Counted from the first letter of the stretch, positions 35,075 through 48,465 are shown. The stretch is DNA of 64,000 nt from Sarcomyxa edulis (GCA_009761415.1 QUOL01000007.1:434001-498000); one strand, 5' to 3'. Notes: a model not told the origin generated them from the sequence alone. Numbers and translations: made by a program.

Positions 35075-36391
35075 ATGACAGAGTATACCACATCGTCGGA
35101 GGCGTATCGAGAACATATGACTGCTAGAGAAAGGACTCTCTATTGGGTTCAAAGCCATTCACCTTCCGAGACCCAATTTTACTCACCTTCGATGGCTCCG
35201 TCGGACATTCCAAGTCCCTCGTCCCCGCCATCTGAGGTGGAAAGCTCTCATTCGACACCACCGAAAATGCTTCTGAGATACGGAGATGGAAGACCTGATG
35301 AGCCCATCCCGTATTACGATGATCACTCGGGCTTAAAAGCTGGACATGGTTCTGTCTTTCGATCGCAGACATTACCCCAGAATCCAAGTCGCTCTAAGTC
35401 TGGTTCGCATCGTACTCATTCATCTCATCGCCACGATCATTATCTAGAGAGATCTCCGCCACGTTTTCCGGAGGACATTCGCGTATTTCCTTCGCAATCC
35501 CCCGAAGAAACACCCCACCGAGCTTTTTCATCTCATTCTCGTTCAAGGTCTTTACCGCGAGATCCATATCCACATTCCCGGGGCTCTGGTCTGCCTCCAC
35601 CGCTCCCTCATAATCTTGCCAATGCCTATGCGCCACCAAACTCGAGCATTCCTACAACCGCACCTCTAGGTGGACCTCAAGTTACATTTTCACAATCGCA
35701 AAAGCCTCCTCCATGGCACCCGTCTCAACACCATTCTCAGAGGCAACCGCCTGCAATTGTATACGCCCCTTCACAACATTCAAGAGGAATCAATTACTCT
35801 CCTCCTGCGATGTATTCATACCCTCCGCAACAAGGCCCAGGCGGCATGATATATAGTCATTCAGCTCCGGTTCCTGGTCGCTATCCCCCTATGAGAGCTA
35901 CTCCATATCCATCTGTGCACGTCCCATCGTCCCACCACCCGGACTCTGTCCGCGACGAAAGATTGAGATCTTTAGGAAGGAGTGAGGGTCGGCGACGTGA
36001 TCGATCTGCGACGCTACCTAGGGCTGCTACGCCCTTGATGTCGTCGGAGTCTCTCGAGGAAGGAGAGAGTAACGATTCGGGTAGCACGTACTACGTACTC
36101 CCACATGCCAGACAAAAAGTGCGTGTAATTGTGAGTTCTTTGGTTTCTCTGGCAAATACACTCTGGACTTACACAAGTTTGTGATAGCCTGCAGCAGGCT
36201 CTATCTTCACTTCGACGTCGACCACCGTCAGGTCACCCACATCCCCCTCGAAAAGGCCCTTCTTTAAGCGTCTTCTCCATCTTGCAGAGAAATTCTCATC
36301 TGCGGGCTCGTCAAAAGCATCATCGGTCAGAGATGGAAGGCGTTTGCATAGGAGACATTCTACTGGTGCCTCTGGGAGACCTGCGATATAG
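35075..36391 (+). CDS. Disordered Pro/Ser/His-rich protein, unknown function
   Basis: Two exons (35075-36130, 36188-36391) join in phase 0 to 419 residues. The protein begins MTEYTTSSEAYREHMTARER. It is rich in Ser, Pro, His, Arg and Tyr, with low-complexity stretches such as SHRTHSSHRHDHYLERSPP and YSYPPQQGPGGM. It has no membrane segment and no recognised domain. A better-conserved-looking block near the end, SGSTYYVLPHARQKVRVI and then SPSKRPFFKRLLHLAEKF, spans the splice junction and may be the functional part. It could be a scaffold or RNA/chromatin-associated protein, but the sequence gives no direct clue. The start is the first ATG of the frame, 41 bases after a T-rich stretch. Confidence 0.78.
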
Positions 36392-39300
36392 CGCTATAGC
36401 TCACCCTTGCAAAAATTGTCATCCCTAAAATCATCGACTTATAGGCATTTCTCCCATATCTTTGCTTGTCATCCTACATCGTTCTTGGTCTCATAGACGA
36501 TCGATCATATCACCTCTCTTTTCCTCCAACCATATACACCATCTTCCACATTTACCCCAGATTCATCAATGTACTCATGTCGCCAACCGGCATCCTACCT
36601 ACGTACCTTATACATTACGCACGGTCTCATTTCGACTGGAGGACACATCCGGATCCATTTTTCACTCATTTACCCAGATCTTTATCTCGAATAATATCAC
36701 TCAACAAGGAATTCTAGTGTACGTGTAGTCCCGGTCGTGTTTCCTTTACTTCCATTCCATTCTTTAAACGTGGTGTTTTTACCGTACAGTCAGTTGAACC
36801 CAAACCCAAACACGAAATCTGGCTCATCGACTGGTCTCAGGGAACTTCTCATAAATAAAGCGATAAGTATATTGACGTCGAATTATGGGTTGTCGAGGTC
36901 GAAGGGAAATAAAAATAAGCGAATGAAGAGACCTGAGCCACTCGAGCCGCTCGGCTAGACTTTTCGAACCCATGACGCGTGACAAATGACCTTCCTCCTT
37001 GGACCTATAAGGTCGCTTTCAGCCTTCAAGCCTCCAGGCCTCAAGCTTCAAGCTTCAAAACCGCTTCTCCCTACTCGTAATATCTCTTGAGATTACTCAC
37101 TCTTATGAGCAATCTGGTCAGTGCATTGAACCTACACGCCATGCTTGTGTTGTGCACGTTGCTAACCGGCTCATTTTGCAAAGTTTCGTCTCAACTACAA
37201 CTACTCGAGCTCCTCGGAGGCCTCAATTTAAATAAATCTTGGCGCTCTCCACACGCTAAAGAAAGAAAATGGGTCCTCTGGAATGTGGACGACGTGCTCT
37301 GCTTCGAGATCCTCAGACAAGGCCCGGGCGGCAGGCTAGCCGCTAGTCACTTATCACTTGATGCACACCTCAAACTCTGATAACGTCCAGATAACCGATA
37401 AGCTCCAAATTTTACTTTTGAATACAGGTCTTATGACTTTGCATCCCATCTGCCAGCTGGAAGACCAGCTGTCGCACCTTGGACTCGAAGGCTGACTCGA
37501 GGCCGCGCCACCGAACTTACTGTGACATTGTCACGTGATTAGATGTAACGCATCGCGTCGTGTCGCGTCGCATGTGGCTCGAAATGTCATGACATGATGT
37601 TGTTATTCAATTCCTCTCAAAGAACGGAGGGTAGCTCTTCATGTTGTCTCCAGGCTTGGTCAAGGCTCTACTTTAACATGCCCGGGATATTCACTTTTTT
37701 GCCATCTGGTATGTGTCAAGATATATCATAACTCTTGGACATTGTGATATTTGACTGTAGATTCTTATCCTCAGATATCTTAGAGGGCTAGACGCTCAAT
37801 AGCCTGCAAGACTTTCTTCCACCGGCGGATATGCATCATCTCTCAAACACAGAATCATTCCGTCGTCCACACTAAGAACGTAAAATCTCAATTCTCGGTC
37901 TGCTGACTAGGATTAGTGTCGCTGATCTGAATACAGTGTAACGTGCACCTCGACTTCCCAAGATACTCGTTATTCAGAGGCACGAGGAATTCTTGCCGCA
38001 TTTATTTCTTCCCCATTCCAGGAGCCACCGATTAGTGGCCGATTAACCACAAGTCTTCGGTAAACATTATCGCGCCTTTAATCACCAGCTGTAGTATCAG
38101 ATATCCTCCCGACTTTCAGCCCAACATATTGTTGAGATAATGGACGGTCCCTTCCTCGATCTCCGGGACCCCCCGGTGCCGAATTCGAGAGATGGTCGAA
38201 GTGACTGCCACGTTTAAATGTGTGTGTCTTCTCATTCGACAACGGGACTCAGTGACGCCTATTCATTTATCGCACGCCCTCATTGCCTGTCCAACAGTCG
38301 CGTGGCCATCATTTCCCTCGGGTCCTGAAGTGCGGTTTCCGTCAATTATAGGGGACACAATACTGACTTATGGAGATCATCACGTCCCAGGTCATTGACC
38401 GACACACATGAATCGTGAATGTCATGGTACAGTGAGAATTGGTAGCTATTCTCGAGAGATAAGAATATGTTCTCTATCCGATATTTGTCCCATTCGGTTC
38501 AATGCTAGAGCGTCCGTTTTTCTGATTCCCTTGTCTTTCCATGTATCTTTGAGAGACCTATCGTAATCTAACGCTGTTGGGAGATGATGTATTTCCGAAT
38601 CACGGTCAGTCCTTCTGGAAATACGGGGTCAAACGTTTTCATTGCGTGATCTGATGTAGTTACTTCTATTGCAGCTACTCGAAATTTATTGCGTTCGCAT
38701 CCGGTGTGGACAGAGTTCCGACAAAAATCAATCTATCCGATGGACCTACAAATCTTGGAAGCAGAATTGTTCCTCGGTCGACCAATCACTGCCTATGGAT
38801 TGATGCTGCACATGTGCGAGGAAGCTGTCGACGATTCGGCGTCGACAAGCCACCATCAAGCTCCGGGAAACTCCATGTCTTCCAGAGGCTGAGACCATGC
38901 GGAGACTTCCCGATATGACCAGGGTTAGAGCTCACTATCCCATGGTTTCTATCTACATTATACACACCAACCAAAATGCCTCCGCATACTAATATCCCCG
39001 AGGCTGACTCGGTGTCGAGCAGGAATCCTGGCTTTGGCATAGTCCAGATCTTGAAATGAGTTCATGCCGTAGTCTTCATTCTCAGAATAGCTCAGAAACA
39101 GTGGTTACGGTACCGTTGGATGGCTAGAGCCTCCACCCTGGATTGAACAAAATTAATGTATACGTTAGTTGTGACTCTGCCTAAACCCAGCCTTGAGACT
39201 TTCCAACAAGTTGTACTTTTGAGTCCACGAATCAACCACGAATATTCATTCTTTCAGTTTGAGCAGATGGCTCGGCTGCCCCGGCCGCGGCGGGCTCGAT

Positions 39301-39562
39301 GACGTGACAGTACGCGAGATGTGACATCCGACGACCGTGACGCCGCTCTCGACATTCTCGACGGTCTTAACATCGTCGACGGGCTTTTCTCGACATACAA
39401 CATCAGAACAATCGGATTCCTGTAATGTCCCTTTTATACATGTTGTTGTTATTTTTTAACGTGTTGTCATTGACATTACCATCTGTTTCATCGGACAGAA
39501 GTCGACGCGTGTGATCTTATACTTTGCGCTCGTTCAGGTGCCCTTGGAAGACGTATAGAACT
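36392..39562. other. Gene-poor gap
   Basis: No gene is recognised in about 3.2 kb. Short plus-strand frames (for example 37087-37380 and 36737-36958) show no domain and no consistent splice partners. Minor low-complexity features include CTTCAAGC-type repeats near 37024-37066 and CGTGTCGCGTCG near 37556-37580. The right end should hold the promoter of the PWWP-like gene. Confidence 0.5.
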
Positions 39563-42500
39563 ATGTCTGCGGCGAACACGTCTTCAAGTGCCCAGGATGG
39601 ACTCCTCATAGAGCACCTGGTTCCACGTCGAAAAGCAGCCTCAAAGGCATCTGCCAATTTCGCTGAACAACTCGGTTCTTCCTCTGAGGACGAGATGACG
39701 CCAGTCAAAGGCACTTCAAAGGTCAAATACGGAAGGCAAAGGGCAAGGAAATCTACGGATGGATCCTCACGTTTGAAGGAGCGGCCGTCCAAGGCTACAT
39801 TGGAGCCGGAAAAGCCCCCACCGTCAACTGCCTCTAATCAGAGGCCTCGTCCACGTCCCAAATCATCAAGGAAGATCAAGGATGATCTACCGATAGAACT
39901 CGAAGGTCAGAGTACACTCCCTCGAGTTACTACGTCTCTCTCAGCTTCTACCAAATTTCTCCCCCCAAAGAAACGAGAACTCCCACAATCAGATCCTGCG
40001 AGCTCCAGCGATGACTCCGTGCTGACTAGTATCTCAACTTCATCTATACGACCAAACAATCCCGCCTCGTCCTTCCATCGTCCTCGAAACAATATGTCTA
40101 CTCCGAGCGCTGGCAACGACGATGGCTGGGAGATCCAACAATTGGGTCTTTGGGTTTGGGTTCTGATTGACAAACGAGCTCGTGTATTCGAACCACCGGA
40201 TGCCAAACGTTTCGAGAGAATTTGGTGGCCAGGAAAAGTACGTCACAATCACTCTATAAATTGAGCCCTTTCACGAACTACCCTTTTCGGACTAGGTTAT
40301 CAGTGATCATGCCACTGAGATACCTCTGAAGGTGGTACTCTACGGAAGAGAGGACGGAAATAATGCCGGGACACAAACCGTGGAACTACATAAACCATCT
40401 GCTCAGAACATATTGCCCCTGAGAAACTCTTTGGGTAAGGCTAGATTTGATTCTTCAAACGCTGCTTTATCTGTGCCCTCTGGATCCGGATCCGTCAAGG
40501 CCAAGGGACTGGCTTCGCCGACGAAGAAGCAGAGGAAAGATACTAGTGGTATAGAGGATGGTTGGCAGGATGCTCTTGCCATAGCTATGGCAGTCATGGA
40601 AGATGAAGATGAACTCCCCGAGGCGGGATTGGCGTATAACGTCGGGAGCCTCTACGCATCCGCTTCTATCAACTCTATCTGGACGGAAAAAGATATCGAC
40701 GATGCGAAGGAGGACATGGATGTAGACTCAGATGACAGACGCGAGTTGAGCCCTCCTCTACCAGACGACGATCTACGCATACCTGGGGAATTAGTGCTTG
40801 CGGTTGATCTGAAGACGAGACAGAGCAGGAGCTTCTATTGGCCCGCAAAAATCCTGGAATTTGTTGTCTCCAGACGACCCACAGGAAAGTCGAAGGCGAG
40901 GGCTTGGGAAGGGTTATATCGATTAAAGTATGTTGATGAAACTGTACAAGAGGTTCCAAGGCATGTATTTTTCACCAGCGATCAAGACGAGTTTGGGACG
41001 TGCAAGGTAGGAGTAACGTTTTGTTTTCTAGATGTAGTTGACTAATTTATTTCCTGTACAAATAGATGGGATCTTGGGAAAGCCAATTCCAAGACGTGTT
41101 GAACGATACCCTAGATGAAGAACATACAGATAGCGGCGACGATTCTGATCTAGAGAGGCGACACATATCGAGCCTTGTACCAGCAGACCCTCCACCGTCA
41201 CATGAAGATTTTGTCGACCTGACTATCCAGGAGCAATTTGCGTATACGAAGCCAATATTGATAGCGATATTGAACGAAGCGTACGAACCGGCGAAGAAAA
41301 AACACGACATGTTCATGAGGGGTGGCAAAGCGCGGGACTCGGTCGTCAAAGAAGCTGGGGATCGAGGGAAGATGGATCCCAAGGACGTCGGGAGGTTGGT
41401 CAAGTGCGTAAGACGATGGTGTCTGGACGGTGAACGGGGGACCATAAATGTCGATGAAGACTGCGCCACGACTCAGACTCCAAAGACAGCGGAGGCGTCA
41501 ATCCAACGGGCGGTCCCTATTGACTCCAGAGATGTCAGTTTTCTTATTTTCAAGTCCTTTCGAAAGTCGATATTCAATTTTGGTTGTTAATAGATCAACG
41601 TGATATCAGTACGCTCATCACCATCGCCATTGTCAGAGATTATTGACCGCCGTGGTCCATATTCTTCTCCGAGACATCGAGAACGATCGTCTTCACCACG
41701 TGAGGATCCCCCGTCGTCTTCGTTCCCCGTGTCCGCAGCATCTCCAATGGAGGTAACATCCAGCATCTCTCATTTACATGACCATTCGATTGACTTGACT
41801 ACTCAAGGCAGTGGATGAAGACGGTATTACAAGTCAATTTCCAAGAGAAGATATGAACCAGGATTCTCGATTAAATGTAAGCCAGGTGCTCCTGATAACT
41901 CGGTTTATCAATTTAATTTGATCTAATTTAATTCTCCCTTCTTTACAGAAGACACAAGATACAGTTCGTCGATCTACCTCGCCGTTGCTGAACGCAACCG
42001 AGAGAGATTTGACCCATTCTCTCCCAGTAAGTGTACCTCGGGGAGATCCGACGGTGAATCCAACAGCATGCTCCGAAAAAGATACTTACTGCGCGTTTTG
42101 TCCGAACTCAGGTATCTAGTGATGTTCCTGATCCTGACAAAGAAGACCTTGGAACCGTTTCGGTTTCGGAACATAGCGAGGTGGGTCTGCGTCTGGTCAT
42201 CTCCTCCTCACACACTCACGGTCTGATCTGTGACTGTAACGAAAATTTTGCTTTTGGCATCAGAAGGCGAATAGGAATGCGGTGGTCCGCGATGTGAACT
42301 CTCATTCCTCAGCGGAACGGGATCAGGAACAAGGGCAAGACGGTCAAAATATCTTTCCTCTCGTTATACCCCGACAGACGAGGTGTGAAGCTTACGAAGC
42401 TCTAGTAGGATTTGAGAAGGCCGACGTGAGTAATTGACATTGCATTACTCCGGATTGCGTAGACTGAATGACGAGCCCTTCCGTTTCATTTGAAAAATAG

Positions 42501-42794
42501 TATTGTCTGAATGTATTGGTCCCGGAATGTATTCTCCAGATTCTTCTCTGGCGTTCGGGGGAGCGCAGGTCAGTGGACCTTCTAGCTCCCGAGGAGGAGA
42601 TGGTACTGCACAAAGCGGGTGATGCATTACTGAAGGAAACTGATTGGGTGTTTGATGTTGTACGGCTGAGGGCGGCGAAGGTGAGGCAATTAGAAAAACA
42701 CTCGAAGAAGCAGCCCAGCAAACCTAGTAGCAGTGCGATGACCGGAGGGACGAGATCAAGACCTCAAAGAGTATTGGTGCAAGGTTCCCGCTGA
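39563..42794 (+). CDS. PWWP/Tudor-like nuclear protein
   Basis: Nine exons (39563-40237, 40296-41006, 41066-41533, 41594-41752, 41808-41876, 41949-42026, 42112-42180, 42264-42425, 42501-42794) give 894 residues. Every exon is a multiple of three and every intron is phase 0. After a basic, Ser-rich N-terminus come two PWWP- or Tudor-like half-modules: LGLWVWVLIDKRARVFEPP with IWWPGKV (about residues 194-226), and PGELVLAVDL with FYWPAKILEF (about 393-420). These resemble the opening strands of the PWWP fold, which reads methylated histones or DNA. A disordered middle leads to a C-terminal block (about 790-880: VPECILQILLWRSGERR, VLHKAGDALLKETDWVFDVV) also seen in basidiomycete PWWP-domain proteins. 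A nuclear chromatin role is inferred. The start follows a T/G-rich leader. Confidence 0.8.
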
Positions 42795-43986
42795 TGTTCT
42801 ACTCCAATCCACTCAGTTCAATCATGTACTGTACATTGTACGGCATTGTTGCGATTGTTGCTAAATATCTGCCAACGTTCTTGGATTGCTTTTTCACTTT
42901 TGAGGCGTCGAAGACGGATGCAGGTTTTTCATCAAGACTTCATTCCCAGATCCAAAATACAGAGAACCTGGAAAGGTATGTGGAAATGTTAGACAGTGGT
43001 CCAGTCGTCTGCAGGCGAATTCTCATTCTTCTCGTGTTGTGCCGTAAGGACATGGCTACGCCATAAACATAGATGACCACTAGAAGATGGGTCCAATGCG
43101 TTTGATCAGTCTCAGAGACGTTCCCCAAACATAGAGTAGCTAGAGTAGCATTTTGGGCAGAAGAGCAAGAGAAGCCTCCACTATGAAAGCATGCGGTTCC
43201 GAGTAGCCCTTTCGTCCGTCCAAAGAAATACGAACCCACAATCGATATGCTTATCGAGAAGTGACGAGCTTTCATGCAAGGTATGGTTACCAAAAGATCA
43301 ATACCACAATACCACAACCCCACTATCGTCTCTTCGAAATCCTCTTCTCACGCTCTTCCCCAGGTTTCCCAATCCTTGCCGAGATGTCAAGTTCCGCGTT
43401 GGAAAACCGGCTTCGAATTCATACGGCCATATGCTGATCTGCGCCAATCTTGCTATCAGCGTCCCTCCTGCATATGATACAGCGAGGGCGAACAGAGGGT
43501 GTGCGTGCATGTTCGCAAAGCTTAAACGAAAAGCGAAAGACGACACTAGGTCGGCCCAAACCCGAAGAAGTGGAGGAGAATGGCATTGTGGGAGGAGATA
43601 GTTCGTTATTTTGCGAGATAGGGTCTGCCGATCCTTGGCTAAAGTAAACGGATGACCTTCGAATAAGCATGATACCAACACATATTAGGGAGGGTTAAAT
43701 TTATGAGTGTTGGACGAACAGGGTGGGCGGCGTGGAGAGATAGACGTGAGAGGAAGACGATGATTCGAAGATGTGAGTCCTTAGATCCTGGTGCAAAGTA
43801 AAAGCGCATAGTCAGCACGCTAGCAATGCATTGTACCCACACTCGATGCAAGGTTTTAAGGCATTCACGGAGTGAGAGGGTTCTTGTCGACGAGTTTCAC
43901 CTATGCAACATATCAGGCAACAGGAAAGACAGGCTGGTTTTTTGAGTTTGGGTTTTTGAGGATAGAAAATAAGCGTGGTATCGGTA
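42795..43986. other. Intergenic between convergent genes
   Basis: The 3' flanks of the PWWP-like gene (plus) and the apyrase gene (minus). Overlapping frames of up to 136 residues occur at 43.2-43.7 kb on both strands, but none has a recognised domain or splice support. Confidence 0.5.
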
Positions 43987-46362
43987 CTAGTATTCGGCGC
44001 GGAGGGTGCCACTTCCTGGGATTTGGAGAGTACTGTTCACTCTGGATATCGTCCCCTGGCGTGGGAGGAGTGACGAGAGGTTAATCTGGGAGTCAGCGCG
44101 AGAACGTGCTGTTATGGAAGACAAGCTGTTTGACATGTTCGCACTTTCATCAGTATGATAAAAATTTGCGGATGACGGGGAAGGAGATCGCGAAGGATAC
44201 ATGTACTGCGTCGAACTGACTGATACCGCGGTGTGAGAGTCTGGAAGGGAGTAAGACCGCGTGGGCGAGACACGAGTGGGTGTGGTGGTGCTGCTGTGCA
44301 TGTGGCGGAGGTTGGGGTTGTTCTGAGTGCTCAGGGTAAGCGGTGAAGGTCCTCGGGGCCGTGTGAAGGACATGATTCGATGAAGGGGCCGAGTCCATTT
44401 CGCAGTAGGGGGAAAGGTTGCAGGTGATGCAGAACGGTATCCATCCCCGTTCAGAGCAATGCCTTCCTCCATTAGATAGCCCTCCGTGTCTTTCTGTTTG
44501 AAAACCTTTCGGACAAACCGAAGATAAGATCCACGGAGTTGTCGCCTGAGTCGATACGCCACTGATGCAATAGTGAAAAACATGATCGCGTAGAATATGA
44601 CAAGGACAGGAGAAATCCCGAGCGAATTCCTGGTCAGTGAAGACGGAAGGTGATGAGATAGACGTTCTTCAATGGCGTCTAGGTCGATAAATGGTGGACG
44701 TATGGGACGTATGGGTGAATTTTCGATGTTGGGAGTATCTTCCAAAGGGTCGACGAGGGGTTTATCGGTCTTGAGCAACGGCGGGACCTCTTTGCTGGCC
44801 TCCAATACCATTTTACCCAACGTCCAGCTAATGGCGATGTCTCCGACAGCGTCGATGGACTGAAACGTCGGTCGACCGAGTCCTTTATTCTCTGCCTGCT
44901 GGGCAACCTTGTCGCCTACAGCACCAGACGTCGTAGGATCCCCACCAGAGTCAACAATTCGCGGCATACCGATCCCTTCGTGCAAAACGTTGGCAATCCA
45001 AGCTGCCTTGAAACACTGCATCGCGAGCCGAGAGACTTCGACTTTCTCGCTCCACTTGCTAAGAGTCAAAACCTCATCCCCTACTTCCAACTCTCCACCA
45101 CCAGCAAGTCGTTGTCTAGACTCTTCATGCTCCTTGGCGATACTACTCCAATCTCTTGCGCAAAATTTAGACGCGGCGCGTTCGTATTGCACATAATCGT
45201 AAGGTCCCCCGAGACCAAAAACATGTTCGGAGGAGTACCAATACTCCGAGACACCGATGAAATGCGAGACAGAGAAGTCTATAGGAGGGACAGACACGCC
45301 GTTCATCAGACACGTTGTATCCGGACATGGCGCCTCTTTATTGAGAAGTATAGATGTCTTCTCTAAACATTGTTCGAAGGAACCGGTACCCCGAAGTTTG
45401 TGTGATCTCTCGTTGTGTGGGGGTGATGGACCAAGGTGGACAGGCGATTCTGTCAGATAAAGGTCCTTTGGTAGGCATGGATCAGGAACGACCTCTCCTT
45501 CCGTTGATGAGCCGTGCGCAGAGCCCTCTGGGCGTGATTTCTCGTATTCGTCAATCGCTTGACCGACATAACGTTCTCGAGCCTGATTCGTGCCATATCC
45601 CAGCCACGTAGTCACAAAGACTTTGTGATGGATCTCTTCGCCGCCCAAAAGTCGTAAACGCACGTCTATGAGGTTCTTTGCATTCCCTTGGTGTTCTTTA
45701 CTTGGCTCAAAAGCAATCTGCGTCGACGCGCCTCCCATATCCAAGAACCCATACGTCGTCGGGTTATCACCTGTAAACCCGTCCATCAAATAGTTTACCG
45801 CAATCCATCCGAACAGACCTTCCTCTTCCCCTGTGATAATGCGTACACTGGACCCACAAGGTCCAACGTCCGAGCGGTCATCTATCCGAAACTCCGAGTG
45901 TAATTTTAGGAATAGACACGTCTGCATTATAACGTCTGCCTGCTTTTCCGGGGACAATAGACGCATTCCTGCAGTCGCCAATAGGAAGAGAGGAGTTTGC
46001 GCATGCAGTGATGGTGGTATTATATCCCGAGCATGGGCTAATAGTGGACGAAGATGTGCAGCTACACCTTCCGGGTCGTCCGCGAACGATGATAGGCCTG
46101 AATTCGAATGTCAAGAGTGAACATGGACTCGTGTACTGGGAAACGCACCAGGTTCCGTCTTGGTCATCCATTCTTGACCTTCTTTTGCTCCTTTCTCCAC
46201 AGTAGGTAGAGTCAGGGCAAGTGGATCACCCTTACGGAATGGGATAGTCCGAGGGTCTTTCCAGCTATAGATCTGTACTCTGGAACCCGACGAACCAGCG
46301 TCGATAACTATACCGAATCGACGACCAGACAACCAAGGATCTACGGCACTCGGAGGAGGCAT
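43987..46362 (-). CDS. YND1: Golgi-type apyrase (nucleoside triphosphate/diphosphatase, GDA1/CD39 family)
   Basis: Two exons (46149-46362, 43987-46097) give 774 residues. Apyrase-conserved regions are clear: ACR1 IDAGSSGSRVQIYSW (about 20-34), ACR2 LLATAGMRLL (about 110-119), ACR3 TGEEEGLFGWIAVNYL (about 160-175), ACR4 FLDMGGASTQIAF (about 189-201) and ACR5 VGDIAISWTLGKM. A hydrophobic segment late in the protein (ISPVLVIFYAIMFFTIASVA) is the single membrane anchor. A Ser/Thr/Pro-rich cytosolic tail of about 165 residues follows. This arrangement, with no N-terminal anchor, fits yeast Ynd1 rather than Gda1. The enzyme hydrolyses UDP/GDP in the Golgi lumen so that nucleotide-sugar exchange and glycosylation can proceed. 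The start is the first true ATG; a GTG 18 bases upstream is not used. Confidence 0.93.
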
Positions 46363-47083
46363 TTCCTGACTAGCTGGCACCCGTTGAAGCCGTAACTTGC
46401 AGGCCCTACTGGTCGCCTATAGTGGATTGAATTTTACTTGGAGGCGTCAAGGAGGCGTGTGATTAGACTCAGAGAGAGTGTTGTGGCTGTGCAGCACCGC
46501 TTCGAGCCGAGTTTACGCCAGACCCCAACAGTCAGTTGAGGATGGTCTGTCCATTCTCCTCATCAGTCCTCACAAGTCCCTCGATCTTCTCTTCTCGCAT
46601 CATTTGGACAGCTTCCCTACGTGAAAAACTCACTTCCGAGTCGTATGACCTAGAGAATTCCAGCGCCGGGGAACAGCTCAAGACATCGGAATCTTGGGCT
46701 CAGACGCTCACTTGCACTGCCAGCTACAGTTCTTGACCCTTCACATCTTATGGATCGGGCGTCAATGGCTTTCCCCAATCCCCGAAAGACGCCAGAAAGT
46801 TTGTCGACCCAATCTTGGTCGTTCACCAAATCCTTTCGGTCTCGAGAGCTAGCCCCAAGATCGTCAAGAATATACATGCGGATAATACGGTGAAAGGATG
46901 AGCTGGTGCGTAACACTGACATCTGTTTGACTCGACCGATTTCCTGCGACACCATGAAGAAGCTCCTCAGAAAGAACATGCTAACTGTCAAACCCGGCGT
47001 GATGCTTAAGCAGTGCGAGCTCTTCGTGTCGTATATCAAGGAGGCCTGCCACTGCGTCCGCTGTAGGACTCGTATACGCCAAT
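46363..47083. promoter_or_regulatory. Divergent region: apyrase and membrane-protein copy A
   Basis: Contains the upstream regions of the apyrase gene (minus) and copy A (plus). The last about 200 bases before 47084 resemble the sequence upstream of copy C, with shared phrases such as GCTGGTGCGTAACACTGA versus ACTGGTGCGTAGCACTGA and TGTAGGACTCGTAxACGCCAA just before the ATG. The duplication therefore included the promoter. Confidence 0.6.
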
Positions 47084-48465
47084 ATGTCAATATTTCTGTA
47101 TGTCACCTTGTATTCAGCATTACTTTCCCCCAACAACGCTCGGGCACTACCTTTTCTGAATTCCAGCCTCGCCGCTACCACTTCCCTCGATCCATCTCCG
47201 TGCAATGACTTGGGACATTGTCAGACAATCTGGGATATCGTGTGGAGTTGCGTCGTCGTAATTTTCACTTGTAATTGGGTCGCGATTCATCCCGATATTC
47301 CTGGTCCGAATGAAAGTACTCGAGAAATCATTCTACGCCAAGTGGGTACCATGATCTTGTCGTTGATCGCCCCGGAGCTTGTTGTCGTGTGGGCGTTAAG
47401 GCAGCGGATAGTTGCAAGGAACTACCAGCGAAGATATAGTGCGTCTCTGCCTTCATGCCAGCTTCAAGCTCTGACCCTTGTTGAGAAGACGAAATTCATG
47501 GTTGGACAATGACCCACGGTTTCTTTGCTCTCATGGGAGGTTTCATGCTCTTCGATGGCGACCACCCCCTAGTAGTGCTGCTTCCGGAGGAGATAGACCG
47601 CTTGGTGGAAAAAGGAATCATCGAATTTCCCCGCATTACAGAGAAGGAGATCAAAGATAGGAGCAAGGGTGACCTCGTTTCCAAAGGGCTCGTGGTCCTG
47701 CAAACGACCTGGTTCGTCTTGCATTGCATTGCGCGAGGGGTCGAACATCTGCCAGTCACCGAATTGGAGATTGTGACGCTCGCGTACGCCACATTGAACT
47801 TCGCGACGTATGCGATCTGGTGGAGCAAGCCCCTCAATGTGCAATGCTCCTTTCGCGTATACAAGAGATCGGGAACCGAGCAAACAATCGGAATTGACAG
47901 TGATGGCGAGCGTCGGGATGCCGTATCTTGCATTAGCGAAGGAGGACGCACAGATATGCATCGAGCTGTCCTTGACAAGAGAACAAACAGCATATTGCGT
48001 CGTGCTCTTGCGGTCATATGTCGTGGATCATTGGAGATGTGGCGTGCAATGGCTGCGTTTGGGAGGGTGCCTACATATTACGCCGGGACCACAGATGGCG
48101 CATGGCCAATCGTTCTCATCGTGACGTGTGCCGCAACTATCGTTGGCGCCATCCACTGCATCGCGTGGTCATTTGAATTCCCCTCACACCAAGAGCAAAT
48201 TCTTTGGCGCGCATCATCACTTGCTGTGACGTGCATGCCGTTTCTGTACACAACACTGAACCATTTACCACACAGCTTGGGGAATTTGGGCGACCGATTT
48301 GACGGTATATACTCATTCATTGTCTCGCTGTTCCTTGTGTTAGTTGTCCTTTCATACATCCTTGCTCGTCTGGATCTGCTGATTCAAGCATTTATCACTC
48401 TTCGGGCACTCCCTCCTGCTGCGTACGAAACTGTCCGATGGACCAGGTTCATACCTCATGTATAG
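47084..48465 (+). CDS. Multi-pass membrane protein, copy A of a tandem family
   Basis: Two exons (47084-47438, 47489-48465) give 443 residues. A short hydrophobic N-terminus (MSIFLYVTLYSALL) is followed by CNDLGHCQTIWDIVWSCVVV and IFTCNWVAIHPDIPGPNE. About seven further hydrophobic segments follow, with the family signature WTMTHGFFALMGGFMLFDGD across the exon junction and GAIHCIAWSFEFPSHQEQIL in the C-terminal third. It ends FIPHV. The family is common and often multiplied in Agaricomycetes, and its function is unknown. It is closely related to the copy at 50248-51635 (same intron position, same end). The middle (about residues 270-310) differs most: copy A has shorter and shifted-looking sequence there (SDGERRDAVSCISEGGRTD), where copy C has YLEFEQWAVLYPWDSLNAP. 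That difference might reflect a local frameshift pair. Confidence 0.82.

Noticed and set aside
43191..43681. Overlapping frames of 127-136 codons on both strands
   Set aside because: Mutually overlapping, without splice signals or recognisable products; probably chance open frames between convergent genes.
46650..47090. A 146-codon minus-strand frame between apyrase and copy A
   Set aside because: It overlaps upstream sequence that is conserved between copies A and C, has no recognised domain, and would clash with the copy A promoter.
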